Assembly (NCBI RefSeq): GCF_032884065.1
Contig: NC_088867.1
Span: forward strand, 22,946,281-23,010,280
Source of the DNA: Artemia franciscana
Lineage: Eukaryota > Arthropoda > Branchiopoda > Anostraca > Artemiidae
Reading direction: 5' to 3'
DNA: 64,000 nucleotides
Every line of letters begins with the position of its first letter. Position 1 is the first letter of the stretch. This document shows positions 33,475 to 43,845 of this stretch, in pieces. Position numbers and translations under genes: made by a program. Below the pieces are notes generated by a model, which saw nothing but the letters and a program-made list of their open reading frames with translations, had not been told where the DNA came from and ran no database searches.

Positions 33475-35853
33475 TCAGTCGCAAAAATCTATTTCCTCTT
33501 CCTCATTTTGATCGACGCCAGTTGCGTTGCTAAAAATGAGATTTACTTTCGTGGATCTCGATGCTCCCTTCCACTTCTGGAATGAAAGACGAAGACTGTC
33601 ATCTATTTTCCAGGAGTTGCTGCTTCCAGCATCGGCGGAGCGTCTGATCACATATTGCTTTGCAAACATAAGTGCAGTCACAGTTTCAGTTTGGAGATTA
33701 TTTCTAATTTTCGTTTTCAAATTGTTCAAAATAGAAAATTGCCTTTCTGCGCTTGCGCTGGAATGAGGAAGAGCACACAATGTCAACATGAACTTGGAAA
33801 TTTCCAAATATACTGGCCTAGATATGCAGTCCTTGACGTCACTCAGCTGCTTCCAAAAGATTCCAGGATCATCGCTGGGTTCAAATTTCGGGAGATCCTC
33901 TTTACTGTCGGCCAGCTTAGTCCACTGAACTTCCAGCTTATCTCGTAGAGTGTCACTTTCACCTTCGCTGTCGCCAAGCAGGTTCGGGAAACGGATCATG
34001 AGTGGAACAATAGTATCCACTTGTCCAGAAACGGCCACGGTAGGATCTATACAACGAAGGTTCACCAATGTTTCATCTTTGTAATCAATTCTTGTTGATA
34101 CCTGCAAGCACATTTCGACGAGAAAGCTCAAACAGTTTGTATGGATTGTTTGCACTTGCTGCCTATTCAGCTGACCTGCGCTAGACGATGTAGCGATATA
34201 GTTCAGGGTGTTCGGCCCAAGCTTGAGCTCCTCCAGTTTTAGGAAATTTGGTGGAATTAGTTTGACCCTGAATAGATCTCCTGCGATTGCTATTGCTTCT
34301 TTTGTCACAAAGCATCTCAAAAAAGCAAGATAAGTCACTCTAAAACTCTGCAAGAGCCTATGAATGCGAGTTTTACTGCTCTGGAACTCTATATTCAGTT
34401 CGTTTACCTTTTCAAGGACAAAGGCAATAAAGTACAGGTAACCTTTAATCTTTGGGTCCTTCATACAAGCCAAAATCCGACTTGCCTTTTCTTTCGAAGA
34501 TTTATCTCCTGCTGCATCACCTTCTCCGTGGCTTGCGAAGAACCGCATCAGTGCACTCCACTGTTCTAGGATTCTCTTGACAGAGGCTTCCAATGATAGC
34601 CATCTTGTGTTTGCCACTTGAAGTAGGCGGTGGCTCTCTACACGTGCAAATTCTTGACACTTTTTCAACTCGTCCTGGCGCTTTGGGCTGCTTGCAATAT
34701 AGTTTACAATGTCGTGAATGAATAATTCCAAACCCTCTGGTAGCTTTTTGGCGGCGTATGTTGCACATAACGCGAGCGAGTGACTTGTACAACCAAGAAT
34801 GAACAAATTTGGTACTTCAACTTTAAGCAACACCCCTAGTCCTTTCACAGACCCAGTATTCACACTAGCATTATCGAAGCCTATACCCATTAAATTTTGT
34901 ATAGGTATACCAAGGTCCGAAAGACATTTCATAATCAGGTTCTTCTGACCGGCACTTGACGCGTCGTGCACGTCAACAAGACCCAAAAAATCTTCACGAA
35001 CATTGTAATTAGCATCCACATACTTTGCAATGATGACCAAAACTTTGGCCCATGACTTGTCCGTAGATTCATCTACAATAATGGCGAACTTGTTATTCCT
35101 TAACCAATTTGCAAGCTGCACTTTTTCCTCTGTGGCAAGAACATTCTTGATTATTCCAGTTGTCTTGGTTCTCGACGAGGCTAATGCTTGGCAAACAGCA
35201 TCATTTGGGAAACATGATTTCATGACTTGTAGCAATGAGTCAGTTTTTCTTATAGAAATATCCTCTTTTGCAACCCAACCTGCCAGGCGTAACTCAGCAT
35301 CTTTAACTGAATCGTCAAAAAGCTGCTTCTTCTGCACTTCCGGTGTTTGCACAAACTGGTCAACAGGCACTGTGCATGTCATAGCCTGCACGTTTTGCTT
35401 GTGAAATGTAGACTTGACATGTCTTTTGACATTGTAGATACTTCCTCGAATATCTTTCTTGCATAAATTACAATGAGCATGCTGACAGTTCATATCAGAT
35501 TTACTAAAAAACCCACCTAGTTCAGGATCCATTTTCCACTTATCACAGAATTTATTTCGATTTTTGATTTTTCTGGGCTTGTTGGATATTTTCAGCTTCT
35601 TCTGGTTAGTATTCTGTTTGTTTTGCTTCAGACTACTCTTGCGTTTTCTCGCTTCTTGATTATCAGTTGAGCTAGATTCAGCTGTTTCTTCATCATCAGA
35701 TGATTCAGAAGAGGAAGGGGAACTGTCGAGTTTTACAACTGATTCAAAATCAGAAGACGAATCGGATTTATTCTTGTTCTTCTTGGCTAGGAACTGAGTC
35801 AATGTACTTTGTTTCATGGCTGCAAAAATAGAAAAAGACATTTGAACAACCAT
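33475..35853 (-). CDS. hAT transposase (792 aa, uninterrupted)
   Basis: Cuts and pastes the surrounding element in the nucleus. In order: a Ser-rich acidic and basic N-terminus (residues about 1-110); a BED/TTF-like zinc finger (about 105-155, HCNLCKKDIRG with later RHVKSTFH); an RNase H-like catalytic domain beginning FAIIVDESTDKSW (first Asp) and GIGFDNASVN (second Asp), then the CTSHSLAL Cys/His motif; an alpha-helical insertion; and the C-terminal hAT dimerisation region LPHSSASAERQFSILNNL with the catalytic Glu. Family proteins are commonly 600-800 aa. The start at 35853 could instead be the Met at 35817 (MKQSTLTQFLAKK). No stop or frame break, so it may be active. Confidence 0.93.
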   Translation of the reverse strand: MVVQMSFSIFAAMKQSTLTQFLAKKNKNKSDSSSDFESVVKLDSSPSSSESSDDEETAESSSTDNQEARKRKSSLKQNKQNTNQKKLKISNKPRKIKNRNKFCDKWKMDPELGGFFSKSDMNCQHAHCNLCKKDIRGSIYNVKRHVKSTFHKQNVQAMTCTVPVDQFVQTPEVQKKQLFDDSVKDAELRLAGWVAKEDISIRKTDSLLQVMKSCFPNDAVCQALASSRTKTTGIIKNVLATEEKVQLANWLRNNKFAIIVDESTDKSWAKVLVIIAKYVDANYNVREDFLGLVDVHDASSAGQKNLIMKCLSDLGIPIQNLMGIGFDNASVNTGSVKGLGVLLKVEVPNLFILGCTSHSLALCATYAAKKLPEGLELFIHDIVNYIASSPKRQDELKKCQEFARVESHRLLQVANTRWLSLEASVKRILEQWSALMRFFASHGEGDAAGDKSSKEKASRILACMKDPKIKGYLYFIAFVLEKVNELNIEFQSSKTRIHRLLQSFRVTYLAFLRCFVTKEAIAIAGDLFRVKLIPPNFLKLEELKLGPNTLNYIATSSSAGQLNRQQVQTIHTNCLSFLVEMCLQVSTRIDYKDETLVNLRCIDPTVAVSGQVDTIVPLMIRFPNLLGDSEGESDTLRDKLEVQWTKLADSKEDLPKFEPSDDPGIFWKQLSDVKDCISRPVYLEISKFMLTLCALPHSSASAERQFSILNNLKTKIRNNLQTETVTALMFAKQYVIRRSADAGSSNSWKIDDSLRLSFQKWKGASRSTKVNLIFSNATGVDQNEEEEIDFCD

Positions 35854-36943
35854 TTGTCAATGGCTGAAAATTAATGGGATCAAAATTAAAAGAACAGCTT
35901 TTTGTTATTGAGATTGAGATTGATAGACAGGGTCTCCAGGTTTGTAGGCCTACCACAACATATGCAGCATTTGTTTGTTAAATATTAATATACTGGGATT
36001 TTTAGTTTGAAACAAAACCTTAAAACCATGTAAAAATTACAGATGTAATTTTTTAGAATTAGTTTAGGCTAATTTATAATTTAATGTAATTTCAAAAAAT
36101 ATAATCTTGTAATTTATTGTGATGTTTTCAGAATTTTATAGTGTTTCCTTATGGGGACTTGAACAACTAAATATTTATCCACACCAGTCCCAAATATTTA
36201 GATTTATTCTACCTTATTCTTCTGTCATTTAAGCATTATCTTCCAGTTCTTTGTATATTTGGAATGTTTGATAAATTTGCCATCTTTTTCAAATTCTAGA
36301 ATTGTATATTATCAGTTATTGTCTATCAACAGCCAGTCCACAAATTTGCAGTGCCAAGCACATTGAATATTCATTTTTTCAGCTGATAAATTAAAACAAA
36401 TAAAGAAGATATTTTTTAAAGAAAAACACAGAGCCATATTTATACCTAAGATAAGTAGAAATAACATCTTAATGGTCAAACTAGATCACCAGAAGTTACT
36501 ACAAATGAAGAGATAAAACCTAAAAGATTCTGAAATTAATATAAGTGATAACAACCCACAATGATATAGAAGTATACCATTATGAATTAATTATAAAAAA
36601 GTAAAAGCTAAAATAAATAATTGAGTCAAACTTAACATAAACAGAAATTACTACAATCAGCACTATGGCTATTGCATAACTCAAAGTATTTTAAAAGCTG
36701 TTGGGTCAGTTGTGTTTTATTGAAAGTTGTATGTATTTTGAACACTAGTTTAATTTGTAAAAAATACATAACAAACGAGAAGATGAAATAAAATCACCAT
36801 AGCAATTAAGATGAGTGAAAAAAAATAATAAAAATAAACTAATTATTTGATATAGATTTGTATTGGTTTGTCAAAATCTTGGCGATTCAAAATAGGCTAC
36901 AAGATTTTATTTAACAACAATTTTTGAATTGTAAGTGTTATAA

Positions 36944-37078
36944 GTCCTGTGGTGGCGCAGTGAGTTTGACCTTAGCTTGGTAATACGGGACCCAAAGATC
37001 GAATCATGCAGAAGGAATGCACTGCAGGGCCGACGCACGGACCTTAGTATTCAAAAAGCGTCGTTAATCCGATACAAT
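36944..37078 (+). mobile_element. Short tRNA-derived SINE inside the hAT
   Basis: 135 bp flanked by identical 12-bp direct repeats TAAGTGTTATAA (36932-36943 and 37079-37090). The head reads GTGGTGGCGCAGTGAGTTTG, a good box A, and then a degraded box B, AGATCGAATCAT. It is unlike the SINE at 18849-19162 in sequence and length. Confidence 0.75.
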
Positions 37079-37679
37079 TAAGTGTTATAACTTTAAAAGA
37101 AAATGTTTAAATTTAGTTTGGTTTCCTGTGAAGCACACTCATGCAATGGCCTTCTGAAGGCTCAGGGGTGGTTCAGTAGCCCTTTTTCTGTCTGTTTAAT
37201 AGTTTCCACTTGTTTTAGATATATTTTTTCTTTTGTTTTTCATTGGTGTCAGCATCTGTTATCTTTGACTATTTGTTTCAATTTCTCTTTGATTTTGTAC
37301 TGCTGCCTTTGAAAAGAGGCTACTTCGATAGCATCAATTTTTTTTCAAAACTTGGATGTATACATTCTGTTTTGATTTTCATATAAAAAAAAAAATTAGA
37401 GGTATCAGCAACACCTTGGTGAGGAAAGTTCCTCATGACCTTTACATCAAGGATAAGGGTACAATTTTTGGGAAAAGAAGATTTTGAAAGATATCGTTTA
37501 ATTATTTTAATAAAACAGCAACAATTGTCTACCTTGTTTTTTTTCAAAAAACCTTTTTCTTGCTATTTCCACCAAAAAACTGGGAAAATAATGAAATGGC
37601 CCTCCCAGACCTTGAAAAAATATACCCTGTGCCCCTTGAGTTTTCATGAATTGTTGCTTTTGCTGCAAATTTGTATTGC

Positions 37680-38470
37680 AACGAGTTTGTTTTGACTGCT
37701 CAGATCCATGAAAAATTCAGTTTCATTCCCTTAGCCACTCTTATGATCTTTTACATTAGGCCCTTTTGACAAATTGGATGTACATGATGCCCTAGTTCAA
37801 CATCCCTCTCAGCATTTCCTAAGTTTCAACTTCTCATCCTTAGCTAGTTCTCCAATAGTGCAGATGCAAACAACTGGATGCATATACTGATTTCATTTGG
37901 ATATTGCAGATATCCACATTTCATGAAAATCTCAACTTAATATCCTTTGCTATTCCTGAGACATTGCAACTGCAACTTTATTACGAGCTTGATGTATTTT
38001 TTGTCTTTTGATTTTCTTCAAAATCCATGTCAATATTCCCTGAAAGTTCTATAGTGACTTAATATTCCAAGAAAATTTAAACTTAATGCTCATGGCTGTT
38101 TCTGAGAATTTAAACCTCTTAGCTGTTCCTGAGATATTGCAGATATGATAATTTTATAATCCAGATGCGTATAGTGTCTTTTGGCTCCTTCAACATTTTT
38201 TGAAATTTCAACTCATTCCCTGTGCTTTTTCTCAAATATTGCCCTTATGCTGTATTGACAACAAGAATGTGCATAGTGTATTTTGATTTTGTTCATTGTA
38301 TCTCTTAACATTCTCCAAAAGTTTCAACTTCAAACCCTTACCTGCTCTTAAGATATTACTGAGTACTCTTTTTACAACTTAGTGCAAATACTGGCTGATT
38401 TTCCCTGAAAATTTTAACTTAATGTCCTTAGTTGTTCCTGAAATGCCACACAAGCTCCCAATTTCCATTT
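37680..38470. repeat. Decayed tandem repeat of ~110-130 bp units
   Basis: Successive stretches repeat a theme: cttttgatttt, then a CCCTGAAAATTTCAACTTAA-like line, then CCTTAGCTGTTCCTGAGATATTGCAGAT. I count five to seven diverged units. No coding content. Its age contrasts with the intact transposase. Confidence 0.55.
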
Positions 38471-39964
38471 TAAGCCATATGTTCAGGCTAATGCTGATTT
38501 TTATTATTTATGGTTCCTTCCCCATGGACTGTGGGGCTCAAATTGTCTTTGTAGGCATATGTACTGAAACTAATGCCTATTTTAAATAAAATGGCTATCT
38601 TAAAATTGTGATTGGATGTCTTTGAAGGTTATGTGGTATCAATTCGCGTAAAAGGCAAGGGAGGGGGATTGGTTGTACTTCATTTTCTTTTAACTAGAAA
38701 AAAGATGCTAGAACTTTCAGCTTCCAATCAAATGAGGCCCCTATGAAATTTCTGCACTCACCTGTTTCTTTGACTCTAGGAATAAACTTTAAATAATACA
38801 TTGAAGGTATAACGATCTTTACCATGGCAATGCTAGAGCATTGCCTCTAATTTCAAAATAAGTTGATACAGTTGCTGCATTTATGGACCAAGAGCAAGAT
38901 TTTAGCAGATTGATTTTCAGTGCATGTGATTTTTGCATTTTCATTTCCTCTCTCAGTAATTTAATTTTCTCGTTAATCTTCCAGTTCCAAAATTTGTATA
39001 CATTTTTTCTTATTATTGCCATTTTTGGGATTTAAATAAGCTGGTAAACTCACAGGACAGAGTTGCAAGGTTATCTATATTTTTAATTAATTCAGAAATT
39101 GAGCAGGTGAAATGGCTGTACTGAATGACAAACAAATTTTAAGCATTTTGAAGTTTCTGTAGTTTTTATGTAGTTTATTCTCATTGTCTTTCAACTTATC
39201 TTTTATTAATTGTATTCTTATCATTTATTTACCTGAAATAATGAGCTGTTAAAACTAAAGTACTTTGATTGTAATAATAGTGATACTTTATCTAATGTGT
39301 CTGAAGTTACTCCTTCCCCTCCATATCATTTCTATTCTTCAGGTTTTTTTTAATAAAAAAAAGGAGTTTGTAAAGAAATTAGGTTGAATAGACCTTTTCT
39401 ACTTGAAGAAAAAATTTAATATAGATGGTGTCCCACTCCAAGTGGTATCTTAACAAGTTATGAGAAGTGTCAATGAGCAAGGGGTATGGAACTTCCCCCT
39501 CCAAGATTTGGAAAACTCTTTTAGGGGGGGGGGAATTATACTGAAAAATTTTGTCTCCATGGTTTTCTATAAAAAAACAAATAAAATTATCTCTTAGATT
39601 TTTATAGATACATTGTGTCCCATCCCCCTATTTTATGTGAAGTTATTCTAATGCGCTAGAGGCATTGTGAGGGTCTAAATCCTTTCATACTGCATAAATT
39701 AGAACCAACAAAACTTAAATTATTGCAGTAAGCTGTCAGTAAGTCTCACCTGTTTACCTCCATTAAAATCCACACCTCAAACACAATTTGAAATTGGCGC
39801 CAAGCGAGTTTCCTTTACCTGAGGAAAAATCAAGTTGCTTCAACAGAAGTTGAAATTCCCACTTAAGAGAACTTATCAAACTAGAAAGCTCAGCAGAAGA
39901 TCCTCCTCCAGTCTTTTAAATCCCCTCACTTGCTGACACTGGTCCTAATATTTTTTTTCCCGAA

Positions 39965-40084
39965 AATTGTAGCACTAAGGTGCTACATTTTTCCAGACTT
40001 TCCGAAATAGTGCTACATTTTACCCTGATCGTGCTACGGTGCTACATAGGCAAAAATAGTGCTACAATTAGCACTATAGTGCTA
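39965..40084. promoter_or_regulatory. hAT right subterminal GTGCTAC cluster
   Basis: Six direct GTGCTAC and one inverted GTAGCAC lie within 120 bp of the right TIR, against two direct copies at the left end. hAT transposases bind short subterminal repeats, so these are likely binding sites. Confidence 0.65.
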
Positions 40085-40099
40085 CAGGTGGCAACCCAG
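40085..40099. repeat. hAT right terminal inverted repeat
   Basis: CAGGTGGCAACCCAG, exact reverse complement of 32127-32141. Confidence 0.92.
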
Positions 40100-40107
40100 G
40101 TTTCACG
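40100..40107. repeat. 8-bp target-site duplication, right (hAT)
   Basis: GTTTCACG, identical to 32119-32126. Confidence 0.93.
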
Positions 40108-40181
40108 GTGTAACTGTATTCGAAATCGGTATTGGTACGATTATATTCCATCTCGGTTAATTTACGGGAAAGTCTTTTCCA
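40108..40181 (-). pseudogene. Anoctamin exon A, copy 12, 5' part
   Basis: 74 nt from the candidate acceptor side to the hAT target site. Its partner is 32000-32126. Confidence 0.85.
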
Positions 40182-40626
40182 CTTATTATAGCAATGTAAT
40201 TAAAATAAAATTTCACTGTTCAAATTTTACGTATTCAATTTTATTTATTATAAAAGTTTTTACTATTTCAATTTTATTTATTTAAATAGAACAAAACCTT
40301 TAGCCTCCATATAGTATATTAAACGCTAAATGGTTATTAAATGCGTTCAATACGTTGTGGCAATTAAATGTTTCTCCTTGTACTATAAAATATTACATTC
40401 AGATGCCTACTGGTAGAGAATTTAGACCACTATGCCACTGCAGGTGTGGGTGGTTCTTACTTGATAACGTCGAACAAGCTGAACTTGTTCGACGAAATCA
40501 GGTTCCACCCAAGTTTTTAACCTGTTGCTAAATGGGTTCTGACTATAACTGATATGAATAGAATTGAATAATCATTACATAAAAATAAACACAAAAGCGA
40601 AAATTTATCAGAATCCAGGCACTAAC

Positions 40627-40822
40627 CTCTTCTTGGCGATATCCAAAAATAGTGTTATATTTTCCTGGCCTGCCAATAAATTTCCCTTTGAAGAATGCAA
40701 CATAAAAAACTGACGCATATCTGTTGACAAATTCCAGCAAAATCAGTTTCACGGTGTAACTGTATTCGAAATCGGTATTGGTACGATTATATTCCATCTC
40801 GGTTAATTTACGGGAAAGTCTT
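40627..40822 (-). pseudogene. Anoctamin exon A, copy 13 (5' end cut at array edge)
   Basis: 196 of 201 nt, open from LSRKLTEMEYNRT to YRQEE with donor GTTAGT. The array stops at 40822, so the first codons and the acceptor are missing. Being the first copy on the minus strand, it could not be entered by normal splicing. Confidence 0.8.
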
Positions 40823-40929
40823 GCATATAACTAAAAGATAGGATTGTTAGATCATGTAAATCTATACTTTCTATAATCAATGGCCCAGTAAATGCAGACA
40901 CTACCTCACAATCTGATGACACTACCTTG

Positions 40930-41750
40930 CTCGTTCTCTAAATGGGCAGAGCTAGTACCTTGAACTAAACATCAAAAAGTGCAGAACTATGTAATTTGAG
41001 AAAGCTATCCCTGGTCATGTATACAATATAGGTTCAAGTAATGCACAAATTCAACTTATTTCAGCCGCAACTGAAGATAGAGATCTTGGACTTATTATAG
41101 ATAGTAAGTTGAAATTTATATACCTTACTAGAATTATGACGAAATTCATCAGTTAGTAAATGAAAATGAAATTTTTTGTAAAAAAATTGATTTTGTCACA
41201 ATCTTTATTTTTTATTACAAAAGGCACTAGATGCGGCAATTACCTTTAAAATCAAGCATTAAGAAGCTCTATACGATTTTCCAGTACCCAGCTATCTCGA
41301 GAGAAAGATAAGGAAAAGGAAAAAACCTGTCATCGATACAAAATATCTGGAAATGAGCAAATTCCTTGTTTTTTAAGGCAATGGACTTTCTTTGTTAGTC
41401 AAGACAAGAGATTGTAAATCTAATAGGGGTTTTAAACAAGACAGTTCAAACGATGGAATTGGTAGTTCAATCTGACACTATGTTTAGAAGTATGGGCAGT
41501 TTTATTTCGTAACATAGGCTGTGATCGTCTCTTACTAGATTTCCACTACCGCTGCCTGCAACCACGATGATTGTTGGTAAAGCATCACAAAAGACTAGGG
41601 TTAACACAAAGGCCAATCTCCTCCAAAGTTCCAAAGACCATTCTAAAGTTATATTAAGTCCTAGTTCAGCCTGTCTTAGAATATGGAATGACAGTTTCTT
41701 CCCCAATCAAAAAGGATAATGTAATTGCCCTCGAGTCCAATAAACAAAAG
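40930..41750 (+). pseudogene. Decayed LINE RT C-terminal fragment
   Basis: At 41040-41110 the plus strand reads ISAATEDRDLGLIIDSKLKF, the block after the catalytic site in Jockey/RTE-type RT. Later RQLPLKSSIKKLY and PAISRERKIRKRKKP resemble the usual C-terminal tail, with several stops. The rest is noise. Confidence 0.6.
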
Positions 41751-42510
41751 GCTACAAAATGTAAGAAGGGTGATAAGATGTGGATTATACTACAAGATTG
41801 AGAAAACTTAAGCTATCTTCAGTATTTCACAGAAAAGGGGAGAGATGAATAACAAAAAAGACAATATTCTCCATAATAGGGGGGGGGGGGGGGTCGGCAC
41901 CGTCTCTGTGTTTTTTTTTCGCCGTTCTCTGTCCTGTTCTGTTTCTTTTTAAGAAAACAAAAAATGGAAGTAGCCATCTTTTTATTGATGTTTTTTTCTG
42001 TTCTATTTTTGCCGTGTCTGTTTCTCTTAAACCTGTTTTTCTTTATTTTCCGTGTTTTGTTTACGAATAGCATCATGAAAATATAAGTGGTCCTGTCTTC
42101 CAATGTGAAAATTAATCAGACATTAAAGTCAGTTTTTCCAGTTGTATTTATTTAGCAAGGACAATGCTTACATTAGTTCTATTCTAATCACAAATTTTAG
42201 ATCTAGTTACTTTCTACTTGACTTTTTAATTGTATTCTGTATTTTTTTGAGCTGCATCCTCTTTCCCAAAGCAAACTTTCTGCAAATCCCTTGTAAACTC
42301 TTAGTAAGTTTGTATTCTTTCGTCTATAAATCTGTGGCGTTCTACAAAAAGGGCCTAAGAAAACTTTTTCTAGTTTTACAGGAGAGCAAAAGGAACAAAA
42401 ACCTTTCTCACAATCAGAATTTAAGAAACATGAAACTGTAAACTACTGAACCCCTGAAGCATTTGTAGTTATTGTTTCACAAGTGCTTGGCACAATCAAT
42501 TGTGCCATAT
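41751..42510. other. No gene seen; G-run at 41879-41894
   Basis: AT-rich sequence with a run of about 16 G and a purine/pyrimidine-biased stretch (41900-42060). Open frames of 94-99 codons show no domain. Confidence 0.5.
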
Positions 42511-42514
42511 CTTC

Positions 42515-43250
42515 CATCGTTAAGAGGGGTAAGGACCACAGTGCTTGCTCTAATTACCGTCTTATCATTGTGTCTTGTTTTGTTAGTTAGCCATTCGAAT
42601 ATGTGCTGCTACCAGCCATTAACTTCAAGTGCAATTTTACACCCTACAAGCTTGGTTTTAGAAAAGATATGGAATGCGTTCAACCTCACCATATTAAGGC
42701 TCGGCTAATGAAATAAGTTGTTGCTCAAAAAAGTCCCCTGGATTATTTGACTGTTGATATATCTAGTGCTTTTGACAATGTAAATAATTCAAATGCCTTT
42801 TATCTAGCCGTGTCTGGTGTTCCTTTCTTTGTAACCTTTTTTTCTGTTGTACCCTTTCTGTTGTTTCCGTACTTAAGTATTGGTATGCTGAATCTTCGGT
42901 TAGGGTGAAGTGGAATGGTACTGTAGGGGAGCATATCCCTGTTAAAAAATGCGTTAGGGAAGGTGTCGTGTTGTCTACCAAGTCTTCAACTGTCAGTTTT
43001 TTACAACGATAGTTAAGGCATTAGTCACGTTGCTTATGCTGATGATGTTCTGCTTCTAAGCCGGACAAAACAAAGTCTAATTGCTAACATTGGCCAAATT
43101 TCTGCCGCACTGGCCGCAGTAGGGCTTTAAGTTAGTGCTGCCAAATGCGAGTTTTTGTGTTTTGGGAGTCCTCCGCCAGCAGCGCCTCTTTGCTTGAGTT
43201 CTTCAATTATACTGTGCTCAGCAAATATTAAATGATTAGGTCTGTCTTTT
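42515..43250 (+). pseudogene. Decayed LINE RT fragment (YADD type)
   Basis: RT blocks in shifting frames: KRGKDHSACSNYR, LGFRKDMECVQPHHI, a DISSAFDNV-like first catalytic block near 42760, AYADDVLLLSRTK near 43035-43070, and SAAKCEFLCFGSP. Many frame changes. Its right end abuts anoctamin exon C, so it may have replaced that exon's normal 3' border. Confidence 0.7.
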
Positions 43251-43260
43251 TCCACATCAC

Positions 43261-43425
43261 TTTTGTGATTTCCAATGCCCTCCACAGTTTGATAGACTGG
43301 CCTCTGATAGCGTGTCAACAATCTCTTCGCCTCCAATCTAATGTCAATGACATTGGAGATGAAGAAAATTAATGGAGCCAATGGAACGGCTGTCACAAAA
43401 ATGGTGCAAAACGAAAACTGTAAAA
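43261..43425 (-). CDS. Anoctamin (TMEM16) exon C
   Basis: The minus strand shows the acceptor gtttcttttag, then TT and codons for LQFSFCTIFVTAVPLAPLIF, FISNVIDIRLEAKRL and RYQRPVYQTVEGIG. This is the anoctamin helix 7 region, whose family form is FVAAFPLAPL...NNxxExRxDA. The two leading bases complete the codon left open by exon B (A|TT = Ile), so B and C are consecutive exons. The 3' border is uncertain: GTGATG after 43261 is a weak donor, and a LINE fragment abuts it. An exon B copy lies 1.7 kb upstream (45115-45353). Confidence 0.78.
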
Positions 43426-43639
43426 CTAAAAGAAACAGAAAACTGAAGACTTTCGTTTATTATGCACAAAAAACACAAGTGTCAAAGCATTTTCTTACAA
43501 GACTAGTCTGACAGAAAGTATTTTACGATGCTGATCGCTTTAATGTTGCCAGAAAAAATTCCGAGTTTAGGAAGAAGAAAAAAAGAATAATAATATAAAA
43601 ATACTCGATTGATAGATTTCCCTTCTTTTTTTTTTTAAG

Positions 43640-43845
43640 AAGCCATAGTGTAATGGTTCTCAACCGATTTTGTGAATGTGACGTTATTTTCAACATAAAT
43701 GTTTTTTTTCAAAATTAAGGCTCTAGAGTATAGTGAGCCAAAGGGTACATGTCCTGCACAAGACCCACCAAGATTCTCAAGCCCTCCCCCCTCCCAGTGA
43801 GGCATGGACCCCATGTTGGGAATCGCGGTTGCAAACTAAAAGAAA
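43640..43845. mobile_element. Probable hAT-type MITE, degraded
   Basis: The left end reads TAATGGTTCTCAACCGATTTTG, and the right end, reverse-complemented, is similar (GCAACCGCGATTCCCAACATG). The form xxGGTTCTCAACC with inverted ends is typical of short non-autonomous hAT elements in animals. Ends are diverged and I cannot see a target duplication. Confidence 0.4.

Larger units (their letters stand above)
35854..39940. other. hAT right non-coding interior
   Basis: About 4.1 kb without a convincing gene. It should contain the transposase promoter near 35.9 kb. It holds a SINE (36944-37078), a decayed tandem repeat (about 37680-38470) and AT-rich unique sequence. Short open frames here have no recognisable domain. 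Confidence 0.6.
32127..40099 (-). mobile_element. Complete hAT DNA transposon, 7,973 bp
   Basis: Both ends are present: CTGGGTTGCCACCTG at 32127-32141 and its reverse complement at 40085-40099, flanked by identical GTTTCACG octamers. It holds one uninterrupted transposase gene (33475-35853) and about 4 kb of non-coding DNA on the right side, including a SINE and a decayed tandem repeat. Repeats of GTGCTAC near both ends probably bind transposase. It is inserted inside exon A copy 12, in a host sequence that is itself tandemly repeated, so the empty site is visible in neighbouring monomers. Perfect TIRs and an open transposase suggest a young or recently active element. Confidence 0.93.
24500..40822. 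repeat. Tandem array of ~645-bp monomers, each with anoctamin exon A
   Basis: Thirteen monomers recur at 645-bp steps (donor positions 24974, 25619, 26263, 26908, about 27548, 28164, 28809, about 29451, 30065, 30711, 31354, 32000, 40627). Each has the 201-nt exon on the minus strand, an intron-like AT-rich part, a conserved GTCGAACAAG/CTTGTTCGAC hairpin and a TGGCATAGTGGTCTA motif. Monomers 4-6 and 7-9 repeat as a block with a 1901-bp period. The left edge is a blunt junction with intron repeat at 24499. The right edge cuts exon copy 13 at 40822. A hAT transposon (32127-40099) splits monomer 12. Confidence 0.93.

Noticed and set aside
34517-34792. 91-codon minus-strand frame inside the hAT transposase
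   Set aside because: Out-of-frame shadow of the transposase gene.
24500-40822. CRISPR-like array (regular repeats)
   Set aside because: The repeat unit is 645 bp with near-identical content throughout and no short repeat/variable spacer pattern; the DNA is eukaryotic.
41467-41706. 79-codon minus-strand frame with a hydrophobic stretch
   Set aside because: Lies opposite a decayed plus-strand LINE fragment; no family match recognised.
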